A stretch of 60,000 nt of DNA from Hydractinia symbiolongicarpus (GCF_029227915.1 NC_079878.1:19991501-20051500), one strand, 5' to 3'; shown: positions 1 to 14,191, numbered from the stretch's first letter. Program-made: numbers and translations. The notes: generated by a model not told the origin, from the letters alone.

Positions 1-255
1 TCAGTAGAAAGAAATAATGTAAAAAAAAATAGACAACCTATAGATTACAAAGTAAGAGATATCTAAAACAAATTTTTTTTAGAATTTTTTAAAAATCTTT
101 TAAATTTAACAAGAAACCCAGTTTAAGAATAGATATTTAAAACATTGATGGGGAGCGAAATTAGAGAGCTTTTTAAACTCACTTGCGGATACAGACCAAA
201 AAAATTTAAGCATTTTAATTTACATCGAATGCGTTCAAAACTTCAGCCTACTTAC

Positions 256-1914
256 TCGGCGAGCCTACTGTATTAATTCTGGGAGTAGATTGTGATTGAT
301 CTTCCAAATTCATATTACTGCTTGTGCTCGATTGATGTCGCACAACTTTACTCGATATACCCGATTGTCGCAAATTCTCCAGTTTGCTTGGGCTAAATAG
401 AAGGTAAAAAATTGACCGGAAATGAAATGGAAGCAATCGAAAGAAATTTAGGACGGCCAATGAATTCTCATTTTCCCAACTTTCCTATGGCGAATTGCTT
501 ATTGCAAAAAACAACACTTTTAAGGCACGAAATATATTACACTTTATAGAATACTAGTCGTTAACCGTGAAAAAATCCATAGGGTTGTCTGTCTTTAGAT
601 TACACGCTATTTTGTGTGCGCGTTGCACGACACTTTTCTTACGGACAGACAGACAGACAAAATACGGCTATTATTATGGAGACAACGCCCTGACTTTTGC
701 TAAATTTGCCGAGTTTTTTTACTTTTACCCGCAATCTTAAAATCTCCCTTGACTTAGTGATTTTAAACAAATCATTGTTTAACAAGTTTTACCTTGGTAT
801 AAAGCCAATATCATGACCTTCCTTAACAACCCTACCAATCCACCAGTCATTGTTGAATTTCTAAAAAGACAGAAAATTAGATGTATTACATATTTTTGTC
901 AGTAAACGAATACCTAAATTTATTTTTACATTCGTGTATAATTTAATACTGCTAATAATATTTCTCTGCAATCCAATAAACTTAGTCACAAAACTTTAAA
1001 ATTACTGCAGTGCACCCTACATAGAACATAAAAGCTCTAACCTCTTTGATATGCAAACAGTCTTTCGCTTCGAAAGACACAGCCATTCCATGGACGGGAG
1101 AGTCGTCGTCTTCTGAACCATTATAACCATAGTTTGCGCGGACAGCAAAAGCAACAGACTTTGACTGAAAACAAACAGACATTTACCTATTTGCAGGTGT
1201 ATGTATGAAGTATCGGTGTTAATTTGCAAAAACATTTGTCAGCGAAGCGGCGAAGAGTACAGTGTGTGTGTTACAGTGCTTCCAAATTTTGTTAACTTTG
1301 AAATTTTTTGAAAAAAACTTTTTAAGACATTCATATTTTGGAAAGCTATGCAACATACAAAGAGTTCCACTGTTTCTATCAACTGAAATGCGAATAAATT
1401 TGAAGATTTTTGATGAGAAGTTTCATCTTTTTGACGTAAAAATTTATTGTTGTACCTATCTACCGTGTCTATGTATTTTACAAAAATAAAATAAAAACAT
1501 GCGAGAGTTTGTAAGAACTAAATTGAAAAGACCTGATAAAAAAGTTTTTAAAAAAATATACATTTAGAAAAGATTTGAGGAGCTCTGAGGAGATTCTTTA
1601 AATTTGAAGAGGCGTGGCAACCTTGATTCACTTCGTCGTTATTTTATAAATAAACAAACAAAAAAAATACAATAGCATTATGCTGTATCGACATATTTGT
1701 GTATTAAAAGAAAGTTTTTGAAAGTAGCTACACATGCAACAAGAAGTCTACCATCCTAATCTCCGTAAAATACCAGTAGATTTGAAAGAAGGGAATGTTT
1801 ACATACCCTCGCTGCAGACAACTGCTCTAATGCTTGAATACGAAGCTGTTCCAAATCTTCTTCCCCATATTCTGATGATGTGCCCGATGTCTTGCGACTT
1901 TCAAATTCATCCCC
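256..1914 (-). CDS. CACNB: Voltage-gated calcium channel beta subunit, SH3 and HOOK exons (partial)
   Basis: CACNB is the cytoplasmic beta subunit that binds the alpha-1 pore subunit, promotes its surface expression and tunes its gating. Four exons join in frame: 1,807-1,914 (36 codons, starts G-D-E-F-E-S-R-K), 1,042-1,164 (41 codons, [12 protein letters not shown]), 793-860 ([15 protein letters not shown]) and 256-392 (S-P-S-K-L-E-N-L-R, then a Ser/Gln-rich linker). All have GT-AG borders; phases are 0, 0, 2 and 1. The FAVR-NxGYN, LHIKE and [10 protein letters not shown] blocks are the diagnostic SH3 core of the family. The exon borders (before S-K-S-V, after H-I-K-E, inside F-I-P-S) match those I recall in vertebrate CACNB genes. 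The guanylate-kinase-like domain that grips the channel is missing because the gene runs off the left edge. The last exon, in the variable HOOK, ends at donor GTAAGT in phase 1. Identity is near certain; which alternative N terminus is used is open. Confidence 0.95.
540..700. repeat. Probable interspersed repeat in a CACNB intron
   Basis: A CpG-richer block with (GACA)4 at about 641-658 and CACGCTATTTTGTGTGCGCG. It stands out from the AT-rich intron between exons 256-392 and 793-860. Repeat identity is inferred from composition only. Confidence 0.35.
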
Positions 1915-2259
1915 CTGAACATAAAAAATTAAAACTTTACATAAATAGTGGATGCAACACTAAAAATGGTGAAAAATATTTGCTAATAAAACTGCATCAG
2001 TAAAGTATTTTACACATTGGTATTGTACCACCATCTAACCTCAATCAAATATGAAGTAACATTTTGTTAGTCTATCAAAATACAGGAAGACGCTGTTGAA
2101 TATTTCCAACAAAGCCATTATAAATAAAAATAAAAATAAATGCTCAAAACTTCAACCTAATCGAACATTGGTAAAAAATTACAAAGTGTAACGTAGGCTT
2201 TATTAGCAACGGCAAAAATCGACAAGCATAACATATCAAACTTTTGCTGAAGGCATTAC

Positions 2260-2370
2260 CAAGGAATAAGCTGATTTAAATGAGGTTTCCTGACCGACTG
2301 CAGAGATCGATTCTACAGGCAAACTATTCTGTCGCCTTAACAAAATTCGTTTTTTCTTCCAACCCGACAT
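2260..2370 (-). CDS. Candidate alternative first exon of the calcium-channel beta gene (37 codons)
   Basis: An ATG at 2,370 opens 37 codons beginning M-S-G-W-K-K-K-R-I-L-L-R-R-Q-N-S-L-P-V-E. They end in phase 0 at a GTAATG donor (2,259). This is the ATG-exon closest to the first conserved CACNB exon (1,914) except for the downstream gene body itself, and the phase fits exactly. The product is short, basic and serine-containing, like vertebrate CACNB N-terminal variants, which are alternative, membrane-targeting or inactivation-tuning segments. No homology was recognised. An earlier in-frame donor (GTAGAA after S-L-P) is also possible. Confidence 0.5.
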
Positions 2371-3157
2371 GACGTTTGTGTGCTGACTAGATTTCGTACG
2401 CATACAGAAACAGCAATGCTAGCAAGTAAGTGATAGAAAAAATCGCTTCGATTTAAAGTAGTTCCATTCTATCACATATGTTATAAAATCGTTAAAAAGT
2501 TCATATTCATTCGCGCAAGAATATCAGACATTAAAAATAATAGTCGATAAGAATAGCTTTTCTAAGCAGCCTCTATTTCATAAAGGTTCAATAACAATTG
2601 GTGGAGAACAGATTATGCAATAATAGGTAGTTAACAAAAGGAATGAGAAGAAGAACATATGGTTGGGATCAGAAGAAAGTGTTGAAGTTGAAGCAGAGGG
2701 ATAGGTTAGTCCAAGCTCTTAAATAATAACAAGTCTGGTTTACATGAAATTCTTGTAGCCATTTTAACTTTAGTTTTATCTCGGCATAAAATACTTTTAA
2801 TTCCTACTTATAAATATTTTAATCTGCACACACAGAATTTGGATCAAGTCAAAAAAAATCCACTTAAATAATTTGTAAAAACATCATACGGTTATGAGCC
2901 ACAAATAAACGATCAAACATGCAGACTACACTCCATGTTCCGCATATTAACAAGTAGTTCCGTTCCTAAGTGAACTCGCAATCAAATGGAAACATTCATC
3001 ACAATAAAAAAATTGCTGCTGTGGAAAACAGACAACTTCAATTTTGAAAAAAACACGGATATGATGCAACATAGATTTGTTATCATCATCACTATCATTT
3101 ATTTGCGACAACAAGACACAATAATCAGATGGTAGTGATGGTTGTAGCAACGCCTAC

Positions 3158-3193
3158 CTCCACATTTCGACCACACTGCCAGATTGAAGACAT
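3158..3193 (-). CDS. Possible 12-codon first exon (M-S-S-I-W-Q-C-G-R-N-V-E)
   Basis: An ATG at 3,193 is followed by 12 codons and a GTAGGC donor at 3,157 in phase 0, compatible with the CACNB exon at 1,914. It begins M-S-S, as some vertebrate beta-subunit N termini do. A length of 12 codons is easily reached by chance in this base composition, so it is listed only because of its phase and position. A possible 24-nt internal exon (3,324-3,347, phase 0 on both sides, between CTACAG and GTAAAT) lies just upstream and is equally unproven. Confidence 0.22.
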
Positions 3194-5828
3194 CGAGAAT
3201 AAATCAAACAAAAGGCGAAGGGCAAGCAATGTGAAAATCTATACTCGGTGTCAATTGTTTTGCGAGAAAAAATAAAATATTCAGAAAACCAGAGCTAAGT
3301 TTGAGCACACCAAGACCATTTACCGCAACAGGTGATTTATTGAAAATCTGTAGTTGTAACTAATGGAAGACTCACAAATCAAAAAGTATACGTTAAACGC
3401 CAACCCTACGTTAAGATGTCTAGATGTCTGGGAATCGTGTAAATGAGAACTCAATTCAAAATACTTTCTATTCTTCAACCAATCACTATTTCCCTGTTCA
3501 TACCATGCAAAGTTATTTTGCAACCTACTATAGAAATTTGCACACAGTCTTACATATATAGAGTAAACAGTTAAAAATCAAGTTCTTTTTTAAATTAGTA
3601 TCAAAAAATACAAAAAAATCAACACCACTAAGAACTATAACAAATAAGACGAACAACATTACAAGATCAAAAGCTTTGCAATCAATCGGGCAGATTTACA
3701 TAATAGTGCACATAGAATCAAAACAAAGATGATATGATTTCTTACGTTTTAATCAAAAGAAGCAAAGAAAAATTTTCTAATACATCTCATTAATACAAGC
3801 AGTAGAGACATGAAAACAGACAACATGCCTTTGTGAATATTAAAGTCTTCAGTTTTTAATTATCATGTCCATCCTTCTCAGATGCTTAGTTTGTTTTAAA
3901 AGCATAGTCTTTGGTAAACTCGCCGCCATGTTATTTGAGTCAGTACTTGTACTTATGAGGAATTACAAGATTTAATTTTTAAACATTGAAGCTAAAAAAA
4001 GTATTGATTTTTGAAAAAAAAAAATTATTGAGTTGAATATTAACGTTTGCGATTCATATCTAGAAGATTATGTTATCACAAAAACATAGGTCCTAAAAGA
4101 TAGCCAGTCAATTTTTTAGAAAAATAGATTCTAAATGAAAATGAAGTAAATTGAAAAAACACAACCTCAACGTCACTGCAATTGACTTGCGCTAATCAAT
4201 CATATTGTATTTCTATGTCAAACTAATTATAAACCAGATCACTGATATGAGAGTAAAATGTCCAGATAAAACTTTTTAATATGGCTTATTAAACTAAGCA
4301 GCAAGAAAAAAATTAAACCAACAAATTCTTCATGCACACACTCCATTGGAACTTAACTTAGATATTTTCATAATCAAGCCTTTCACATATTTTTCCCTCT
4401 TTCATATTTATTCATTAAAAGTTTTCTGTCTTTTTCAATACATCTTGTTGTTATTTGGAACCTTTTTTTTTGCTCCAGATTTTCGTTCTTTTAAAAAAAT
4501 TAATCCAATCCAGCCTATATTCATACCTTTGCTTAAACTTAAAGGAATTTCCCAGACTACATTTGCTCATAAATTCTATGGTGATAAAAAAGAAGCATTA
4601 AGCTCTGTAATCTCCACCTTTCATCGCTCAAATACGGCAGTCAATGTTCATAATAGTATTATCTCAAAAAAAGGGATAAAACTTCCAAATCCGTTTTCTA
4701 ATGCATGTATTGAGCGGTGACAAGTGGGTGGAGCATTTTAAAGCTTGTACTCTCAGTATCCCTGTTCAGCACATGTAGCTTCATAACCTCCACCACTTTT
4801 TCAGACCTTTAAGCCTATCACCAAGATTATCTACGATAGCCAATAATAGCTTAAACAGAGCAATAGCATTAAAATGTTGCTTTAGCAGACAGATTTTAAT
4901 TTGTCATTATTTTTCTCAAACATAAGAGAGATGTTTCATCAATAAAGCGCACGAGCAGAACGAAAAACAAAATGGTTGAAGTAATATTTAACGCAGTGGT
5001 TTGAACACCTCAAACAAAAAACCCAGGAGCTTTTCCAAGATTTTTTTAATTCAAAAAGATTAAATTTACATGTAAAAACAAAACATAGATGTATAACAAT
5101 ATACACTTATATTCTGTTTCGTTAATTTTTGTTGTTGTAAAAACAATTAAAACTGATACTTCAATTAATATAGCAAGAGTAAATAAAGATAGATTGAATT
5201 TATTAATGTGAAATGATTTTTGATGTAGCACACCAAGATATCTTCATATTTATATGAAATCACTTAAGCACACACTAAAATTGCACATACATTATACAAA
5301 ATGTGATAACAAAACGTGTAAAAAAACAACCACAATATGATAATAAAAGCTTATGCTTTGAGAGGAATAAATTTTGTTATGAGGTAAATCCCAAATAGAT
5401 TCTATAATTATTCACTAGTTCTGTAGCAGAGAGAGCCATTGGAGGCAAGAGGAAATATGTTACATCTATCGCATTGCAGTTAATTCCATTTAGATAAACA
5501 AGAGGGAAAACAATAACTCATTAGTCAACTGGACTATTGTTCAAACATCAAATTTAAACTTATCAGAATTGCAATCATTTCGATCAAAGTTAAACACATC
5601 TTCGACGTCATTGCAATTTTCTTGGGCTAATCAATCATTTCGTATATCTAGTGTCAAACTAATTACCAATTACCTAAACCCATGCAGTGAGTGTCCAAGC
5701 ACGATTTCGAAAAAAAAAAATGAAAAAAGTCTCAATCTAAATATCAACAAAAACTGACTAAAACTCAATAAGATCATTATTGAACCAGATATTATTATAC
5801 CCGATAAATCTAAGACAGTGTTGCTTAC

Positions 5829-6611
5829 CGTTTGGAAATAATTATTAGAAGAGTTAACCATATTACCCATAAGACCATGCAAAGTTAGCGCACTCTGGTC
5901 GTTACAAGTGTACTTATGAAATAAATCTTTAGGGCGGTGGTTATACAGGGGTTGGAAATACCCATTTTTTTCCTCGTTTGCTTTGTCATTGGCAACTGAA
6001 TAAAACACGCTGTTTTCAGGTAGTGTTGCATCAGGTGGAGTTGCGTATTTCGGTGAAATGCAATACTCTGGACTTTTGGGAGGAGTCCCATAGGAAGGGG
6101 AGGCCTCGCCTTCAGTTATTTCCACGTGGTGACATTCAGTATCATTTGGCTTGTACATCTCCATATGAAATACACATGGATCGTCGCTTTCTGAGTTCTG
6201 GCAACAATTTTGTTCACTTCGAATGTTTTCAGGTGTTGATCTTACTGTCTCTATTTCAAGTGTTGATTCTGATTGGCCACTTTCAAAGGCGGGACTAGCA
6301 AGCTCATTGGTACTGTTAAAGGCCAAGTTCATTTTGCCCATTTCTTCATCCATTGTAAATATATTTTCTAAACTCTGACTACTGCGTAAAGAAGAATTTA
6401 GAATTTCACTCGAGCTTTCGAGTTCTTCAACTGTTTTTGAACCATTTATTTCTCTTAAATTCGACTCGCTAGGCATGTAACCCTTGTTGAGAATTCCTTG
6501 ACCGTCGTTCTTTGCATGTCCATTCGTTTTGTTTGTTGTAACTTTGTCTTGCATATCAACACCCGAGAGAATCTCAATATCAACAACATGATGTAGATCT
6601 TTTCCTTTCAT
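5829..6611 (-). CDS. 261-codon coding exon, candidate long N terminus of the beta-subunit gene
   Basis: This is a long open segment of exactly 261 codons from ATG 6,611 (context G-G-T-G-C-C-ATG-A) to a GTAAGC donor at 5,828 in phase 0. A plausible acceptor (TTTTGTCAG, ending at 6,632) lies 20 bases before the ATG, so a non-coding 5' exon may precede it. The protein starts M-K-G-K-D-L-H-H-V-V-D-I-E-I-L-S. It is acidic and rich in Ser, Asn and Pro, with no membrane segment and no domain I recognise, and contains a run of S/Y-x-T-P-P motifs (Y-G-T-P-P-K-S-P, Y-A-T-P-P-D-A). The length without a stop in AT-rich DNA and the balanced codons argue that it is real. By phase and strand it can splice to the CACNB exon at 1,914, giving an unusually long N terminus, or belong to an unrelated gene whose other exons I do not see. 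Confidence 0.65.
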
Positions 6612-7767
6612 GGCACCAAATGAACCCAAACTGACAAAACTTTAATAATCCAATACGATAACTTAACTTTTATAAATTTATTTGAACTAATCTCCTCGTT
6701 AATAACTTTTTTTTTTGAAATTTTAATATTCAAAGCAAACATGTACCACTACAATGTATATCAAGAGTGGAATTAGTGATAAAAAATTCAAAGCTTCTCT
6801 TTGAACTATAAATGACATTTTAAATTGTTAATTGGATTAAATATTAAAAAATATCTCTTCACTCGATGTATCAGACAACCATGAATAAAAAACATTGGAG
6901 TCATTAAAAAACTTTTAAAAAATAGTGAAAAGTAACAAGTAAGGTTTAGTTTAATATTAAAAAAATAGAAATGTCAATATATAATATAAAAGAGATCTTT
7001 TGAACAACTTAATTGCTAAGGTTATTACTAAATACTTTTATATATGAAAGAATGCAACAAAAAAGATAATCATTAAAAACAAGTACACTAAAAAAACTCC
7101 ATTGTTGGCTTTCATAAAAAAATAGGAAAAAATCAACTAAAACACGGTTAGTTTTGCTTCCTGATATCTTCCTATTGTCTTGCTGTTGTCATTATTTCAT
7201 AAAACATTTTTTACCCCTATTTCTCATGCTTACAGCAGTGCCCTGTTTATCCCTTTTAATACTGAAATCAATGCATTTAATATTATAGTAAAACTTAAGA
7301 AATATGTGCCCTGAATCAGAATGGTTTAAATTCCCAACAACAGATATAAACATGGTTTCAAATAAAAACCTTTCGTCCAAACCAATCATGGGATATAAAT
7401 GAAATAAACATGAAATAGAAATGAAAGCATGTAAGGTATAGTATTATAATAAGTTGATGCAAGAAGAGTGTGCAAAAGCTGAAATGAAATTCTCTATTAT
7501 TTTTTTCGAAAGCTTTGCAAGTAAGCTCAAGACGATGATTATAAAAAGCTTAAAAAAGTAACATTTTTAAAGGGAATTCGAAAGGAAAACAAAAAGAGAA
7601 AGTCAAGGAATCAATCTGCTGTCTAGCTATCATGAATGGCACCTTTGCATTTTACACCTTTCAACATAATATAAATATCGTGCAATTTTGGAAAGTTACG
7701 AATAAATTAAGACGTGCAGTACATAAAACGAAGCAGTTATTATGAAAGTGATTTTTTTTTATACAAA

Positions 7768-7870
7768 ATTATTCCTATACAAAAATTTACTCTAATAATT
7801 CGTTCCTATACCAAAAATTTTTAATTCGTTCCTATACCAAAAATTTTTAATTCGTGCCTATACAAAAAAT
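7768..7870. repeat. 26-bp tandem repeat, about 3 copies
   Basis: The unit ATTCGTTCCTATACCAAAAA plus TTTTTA occurs at 7,798 and 7,824. A third, slightly changed copy follows at 7,850 and a degenerate one precedes. Confidence 0.85.
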
Positions 7871-10486
7871 GAATTTAGACTTTTTTACGACAGCCTACAT
7901 TATGTAGTTCTTGAAGCATTAAGTAAATAAGACCATAGACGGTTGATAAGTGGCTGAGAAATTTTTTTGAAGACGTCATAATACTTTATATGCCTTGAAA
8001 AATGGGAGAAATTTTGGTCCTACGTGTGCCTTTTTCACGTCAGTTTTTTTAAGTGATTAGCAGGATATTTTTTCTCAAACTGGCAAGTGTAATGGAATGA
8101 TATTACTTTTAATGATACTTATGACATTTATGTCAAATCCTAATTTTGCATGCTGGTCATAAATGCAACTTGGCAACTTGAAAATTGCAACAGTGGTCCC
8201 TTGTTTTAATTGCACACAGGCATTATTATTACAAATCCAAACTTTTTAATTTTTCACCCCTCAACTTTGTTTCTTCTTTATTCTTTCAAACAGAATGTTA
8301 ATGGTATTGTTTCAGGTTGATTCACATAATCCAAAAATGAACATTTTTATTCATCTCATCCACAAACACTTTATTATAGCGAAAAATGATTTTGGATTCC
8401 AGGCTACAATCATTTTTTATTAGTTCAATAAAAATAAGTTGGAAGAAAAATGTATCAGCAGTCAACAACCAATTAAAATAAAATAATTCAAAATATTTCA
8501 TTGCTTCATGGCTGTTCCTAACAGGGCTATGTAAGAAGCCATACTAATAGGGAAGCCATTATTAAAATGGTACCATAAAACGTAACCAAATAAAAAACAA
8601 ATTTCTTGCAAACTTTGTACTTTTAATCTTAAGCTTTGTATTTCACAGCACAACATTGAACTGGTCAGTATCTGTCTTATATAAAAAGGATTTTATACGA
8701 ACAATGATGCTGGAAATGACTGAAAAATCAGAAGAAAATATAAACAATAAAAAAGCTAAACATATAAAAAAATAAGAACATCCAGGCTGAAGCCAAACTT
8801 TCTGATTTTTTTAAGGAAAATAGTGCATTTGAATGTTGGGAGAATATGTTTCAAATAAATATGTGTTATGTGATATGACACTGGTGTTAACTTAGAGGCA
8901 AGACCTTTATATATAAGATGCTTGTCAACAAGTTTGGTTTTTGTCAAAACAAGTTACTTTTTTGAAATTATCAGGAATGTAGAAAATTCTTAAATTTTCC
9001 TGTCTTTTAAAAGTTCAAAACCACTTTCCTTAATTTTGTTAAGGTGGTGTAAAACAAAATTAGACGGTTATCATAATTATAAGTCACGTGTAGTTTGATT
9101 ACTCAAAACATCTGCCGCTGAAAACTGAAACAATCCCAAACAAATGTCAAGACAATATGCCCACACATTTTCGCAAAACTTCATAAAACTTGTTTGTAAA
9201 TAAAAGTTAAAAAAAATATGCTGATAACTTATCAAAAATAAAAAAAGGTTATGAGAACAAAGTGCCAAGTAGTAAACTTCAAAATTAAAAAAAAAAAGAT
9301 TTGTTTTGTTTTGAATTATTTTTCTTACAACGTCAGAAGTTTCAACAGGATGCTAAACATAATATTCAAATCTTACAAAACTTATCATTTGCTATTTTTG
9401 CACTTAAAAAATAAAATAAAAAATCTTTTTTTATTAACTGCTTGTTAAATTATCCAGCCACCTTAGTTGACATTTTAAATTTTAGCTTGACTGGTTCCTA
9501 ACTTTTCTATATTTCAGCAAAACATGTGGCTCAGCCCTTAGAAATGAATTGCTTGAAAAACGTAAATGTAACGAATCTTTGACATATCCTAATCTGTATC
9601 TCGTAAAACTGAAATTTCTCCCCTATTTTCCCTGATCATACTGATTTCTTCCCCTTGTCATACCTTAAAAAAACACTTAACTATAAGAGATGAACAAACA
9701 AAAAGAATACATATGCAAAAATAGCTTTAGGATAGTCTTAAGACTCACACAAGAAATATTCAAATGGATGAGGCATGGATAGATTTCTTAGGATGTGTAC
9801 AAAGTAAAAGAAACTAGCAGACTCAAATTAAACATCATCTCCCCACTACCTTGTCATTTAATCATTGAAGGCTTAAAAAAAAGAAAATACTTGAATGCAC
9901 AAATAGTTACTGGCATAATAATATACTTACGATACTGAAACTCATTTTGTACATCAGCAATAATTTGGTTAACCATCAAAAAATGAGATGAAAATGAAAT
10001 GTTTATCTGAACAGACTGAACAAACAAAATGGTAAAACCACACTTGAAACCATCTGATTCCTTTTATTGTTTGCAATTCCAAAAGCTAACAAAAAAATGA
10101 CTTCTTCCATAAAAAAAGAATATAAGAATTCATTTTAAGGCAAACAAAATTGAATTGAAAATTTATTGTATGTCTATTTGCAAAGTTTTTCCTTATTCAA
10201 ATTAAAAAAATCTGTATCCAAGTACTCATTGTTGAAAAGCTGTTTTTTCAAACTATCTTGTGACAAAGAAAGAGAATAACGCCTATAAAAATATTATTGA
10301 ATAATTCCAGACGAACTGTAATAGTTTTATAGACGTGATATTCTGCAACTGTCCATTCTACAACCTTGCTGCAGAATGTTGCAGAAAACCTCTGTTTATC
10401 TCCTGTTAAATGTTAAAGTCAACAAAAGCACTTAGTATATTTCAATAAACCAAATAAAGATTGTGGTAAGGAGGGAAAGTAGCAAT

Positions 10487-10655
10487 CATTATCATCATCA
10501 ACCTTTTTAAGCTTAATGTCTATTTTCCATGCTAGCATGGGCTGGACAGGGTATACTGATGACCTTTTTCCAATCTAATTTATACTGTATTAGTTCTCAA
10601 ACTCCTCTGTATCAAGTCTTTCCTTATTACCTCCTGCCAAGTTTTTTTTCAGTCA
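10487..10655 (-). mobile_element. 3'-terminal fragment of the PHD/RT retrotransposon
   Basis: Read on the minus strand, this matches the last 165 or so bases of the 45-kb element, including the ATTTTCCATGCTAGCATGGG block (opposite sense) and the terminal ATGATGATGA tail, which appears here as ATCATCATCA. It is heavily 5'-truncated and diverged. This copy defines the 3' end of the family together with the 40.28- and 46.15-kb ends. Confidence 0.8.
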
Positions 10656-13600
10656 AATCATAACTTGTACAACATTAAAAGGACAAAATTGACGAAAACC
10701 TGGTAACTGAGTATAGGTTAAAAGACTATTTTAACAACACAAGCATGCCTATCAACAGGCGATCAACTATTTTGCGGAATGAAGTGAAGTAAATAAACCA
10801 ACAACAAGAAAAACAGAGACCAATGACAAATTTGCAATTTGAATTTTTTTAACAACTGCACTGCAAAACAGTTAAATGTGGGATGTATGTTAGCAGTTTA
10901 GCCTGGAGGCTACATAAAATTGTCTACCAAATTAAAAACTAACCAGAAATTTATCACATAGTTAAGTTTATGTACATGTTGTGAATACTCCAAAACAAAA
11001 AACTCGGTTTTTGGCTTTTGTTTTTTAAACAAAAATAGTCTTGATAACTAAGATATTTTCTTCTTAACAAATCTGCCTAGCAATGACAATCTTACCTTCC
11101 TCTCTCGATCAAAAGTAAAAAGTTCCTTATAAAAATCAATTAACCATAGACACAAATAAGAAGTTAAAATAATCCATAAATATGTACGAGGAAATTTAAC
11201 ACACAACTTTAACAGATACATATGCAAATACATATGTTTCTATGAAAATCTATCCATACACTTCTTAACTTTTGACCATTTTTCTGAGAAAAGATAAAAT
11301 ACTCACATTGTATGAATACATACATATGCCAGGATATTCCATTGATGCGTTCAATTATTTAAGTCAACTCTGCAGCACGAAATGGGTTTAACGTTACAAT
11401 ATTTATGTATAAAGACCGAACACTGAAACATTTGACGCAAAGACAAAAACCGTTTAAAGGTATATGGACTTCATAGTATGCTTGAAACAAATAACTAATG
11501 TCTGAACGAACGTCTGTTAAAAAAGAATGATGAGAAACAAAATTGGATGTTATTACGAATACAAAAAAAACATTTTCATGAATATTCTTTTTCACATGAA
11601 TCTTCTTATTTAAAAAAAATAAAAAGAAAGTTTTACACTTTGTATTTATTTATCCTATAGTCTCTATTATATAATTCACAATAGAATTGCTAAAGTGCTA
11701 AATTCAAACACTCTAGTGTATGATGATGATGGATTTTTCTTCTCTTCAAGTGCAGCATTTTGAATATATTATCATATATTATCGTCTTTATTAAGCAGCC
11801 AGAGAATATGCTTTCATAAAGAATAAAAAAGTAGAAGAAGAAAATTCATTGTTGTTGTTTTTATTATAGATCAAAAAGAAAAAAAAGAAAGAAATATAGT
11901 TTTTCTTCTTAAATTATTCATGATATTTCTTAGCATAATGAAGCCTACATTTTTCACGTACAAAATAAATCATTTGTGATGCACCATAGTTCCCTTTTAT
12001 GGCTTAGTTTTTTTTCACAAGCTTTTTCTAATCAACACAAGGGATGACAAAAGCAATCACGTATGCAAATTGACTTTCAAAATAAAACAAACACAAGTAG
12101 AAAAAGAAAGAGAAAAAATGAAGTGAAAAATACAAAAACTAAATAGAATAACAGCAGATGGGTTTTACTATTTTACTATCACCTGTCTGTAGTTAGCTAA
12201 ATGAAAGAAGAACAATAGAAAAGAAAAGAAATAACTATAATAATAACAAATAGAATAAAATATTGAACAAAAAAACATTGCTTTCATACCAATATACAAA
12301 AAAACCCACACAGAAAAAAAGAAAGAAATAGTTTTTTAATCATTTTATTTACCATACATATTTCAACACTTACGCTAGTATGCCTGACGATGTTTTATAC
12401 ACGTAGTGACCAGTGACAGCCCTCACTGAATAGTAAAACTAAATTACTGGTATAGATTCAGTTGAAATAACTGAGAGGATCTAATTATACTGACTACAAT
12501 TCCTCCCCTCGTCAATTTTTTTCTTTAAATCTTTCTTTGCTCACCGAGTTCTTACATTTATTTATTACACCACTGCATGCCAATTTTTTTAGGTCCCATA
12601 CCTCTCAGAGTTTCATATATTAGATATTACTCTAAACTATCCCTCTAAACTATCCACTTTATTTCATAAAGAAAAATAGTTTTGCAAAGTTACACTCTTG
12701 ATTAGCGCATTTTTTTGGTTTTACCTGAAAATTGGATTTATAGGCATACAAAAACCAAGTATATTTAATTTTAAGCCCAGTTTTTCTTTTGAGATTTTTA
12801 TAGACACCTTGATATTTACGCTCAACTGCTATTTTCCCTGCAAAAGGTATCTTTACTACAACTAATCAATGATTTTCACTAAATAAGGAATGTTATCCAC
12901 AAAAACGCTGTATAGTATGACTAATTCTAAATGAAGAGCTTAATTATGAAAGAGCATTCAAATGTCAAAGTATACAAAATATCAGCCCAACTTTGTCAAC
13001 TAAAATTATAGTCCTCTGAAGCTTATTGTTTTGACATCCCAAAAATTGTATTGACATTTTTGACTAAAATTTCTCTTCTTCTTCCAGCTAGCTATATTAC
13101 TGAATTTTATACTTAATCAATATTTAAATTTAATTACAAAAATTTTGAATAAACACAATGTACAAACTTAATGAAAATTCTTTAAGAACAGACCTGAAAT
13201 TCCTTCTTGATTAAAATTTAAGAAAAAAATGTTTTGATAGACCTTTAAAACTAAATTCCTGTCATTTTAATGAGATGGCGAAGTTACTGTTAATAGTTTT
13301 GACTTTCTCCTGACATTTTAACAACTTTTAAATTTTCTTGACAATTCCTGGCAGAATGAACAGCCAAGGGAGGGGATAAGAAAAGCATTTACAGTAAGAT
13401 GCATAATTACCAAAAAAAATGTTGTTTTTGATTTAAAATATTCAATACCATGTCAAATTAATTTATAACTGGAAAAAAAGTCTCTTAAAGAGAGGGGTTT
13501 TGGGAATCATTTACAGATCAGTACCCAAAAGTTTGTGGAATTTTTGCAACAAGCAAGACTGTTTAAATAGTTGCATGTAAAATAACTTTCCATAAAAAAA

Positions 13601-14191
13601 AAAACTTGCAAAAATTATACGTAATCTCGGTTGCATGGGGACTTTTTAAACTGACTCGCTATAAAGCAGGTAAACATAACAGAGTGATAGCAAAAAGAGT
13701 TTATGAGAGAACAAGGTAGAAAATCATAATTACCAGCAATTAAGTGTATTGCAGAACATTTATTACTACTGTACTTAAAAATACCAAAAAATGTATTTTC
13801 CAATTAAATTTTCAGTACCAAATTCAATACATTCACAAAAACACAAACTCAGTGACATCATGTTCTGCACACCTTACCTACATGATCAATTATATCCTCT
13901 TTAAAAAATTCCAAGCATGCCTTACAATTAAGAAGGAAATTATGTTTTACAGTTGACAAACAACACAACAAACAGATAATATTTAAAAATAATAGCAACA
14001 AGAAACATGTTTTTTCACTTCTGGGAGTACGTTTTTATAATAAGTTCCAATCGCAAATATACCTGGCAAGAAATCTAGTAAACACACTAGGGCTGAAAAA
14101 ACACATATAACAACATGTTGCCTTGTCTAACTTTAAGTATAAGGCTGTAATGATAACAACTTTAAAAACTATATAATATGAATTAAAGATT

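Noticed and set aside
4346-4720. 124-codon plus-strand open frame
   Set aside because: Hydrophobic, AT-driven composition, no recognised family and no supporting splice or promoter context.
12361-12432. Segment between a TATTCAG acceptor and a GTAAGT donor on the minus strand
   Set aside because: Only one frame is open and it does not fit the phase of neighbouring exons. A dispersed repeat is as likely.
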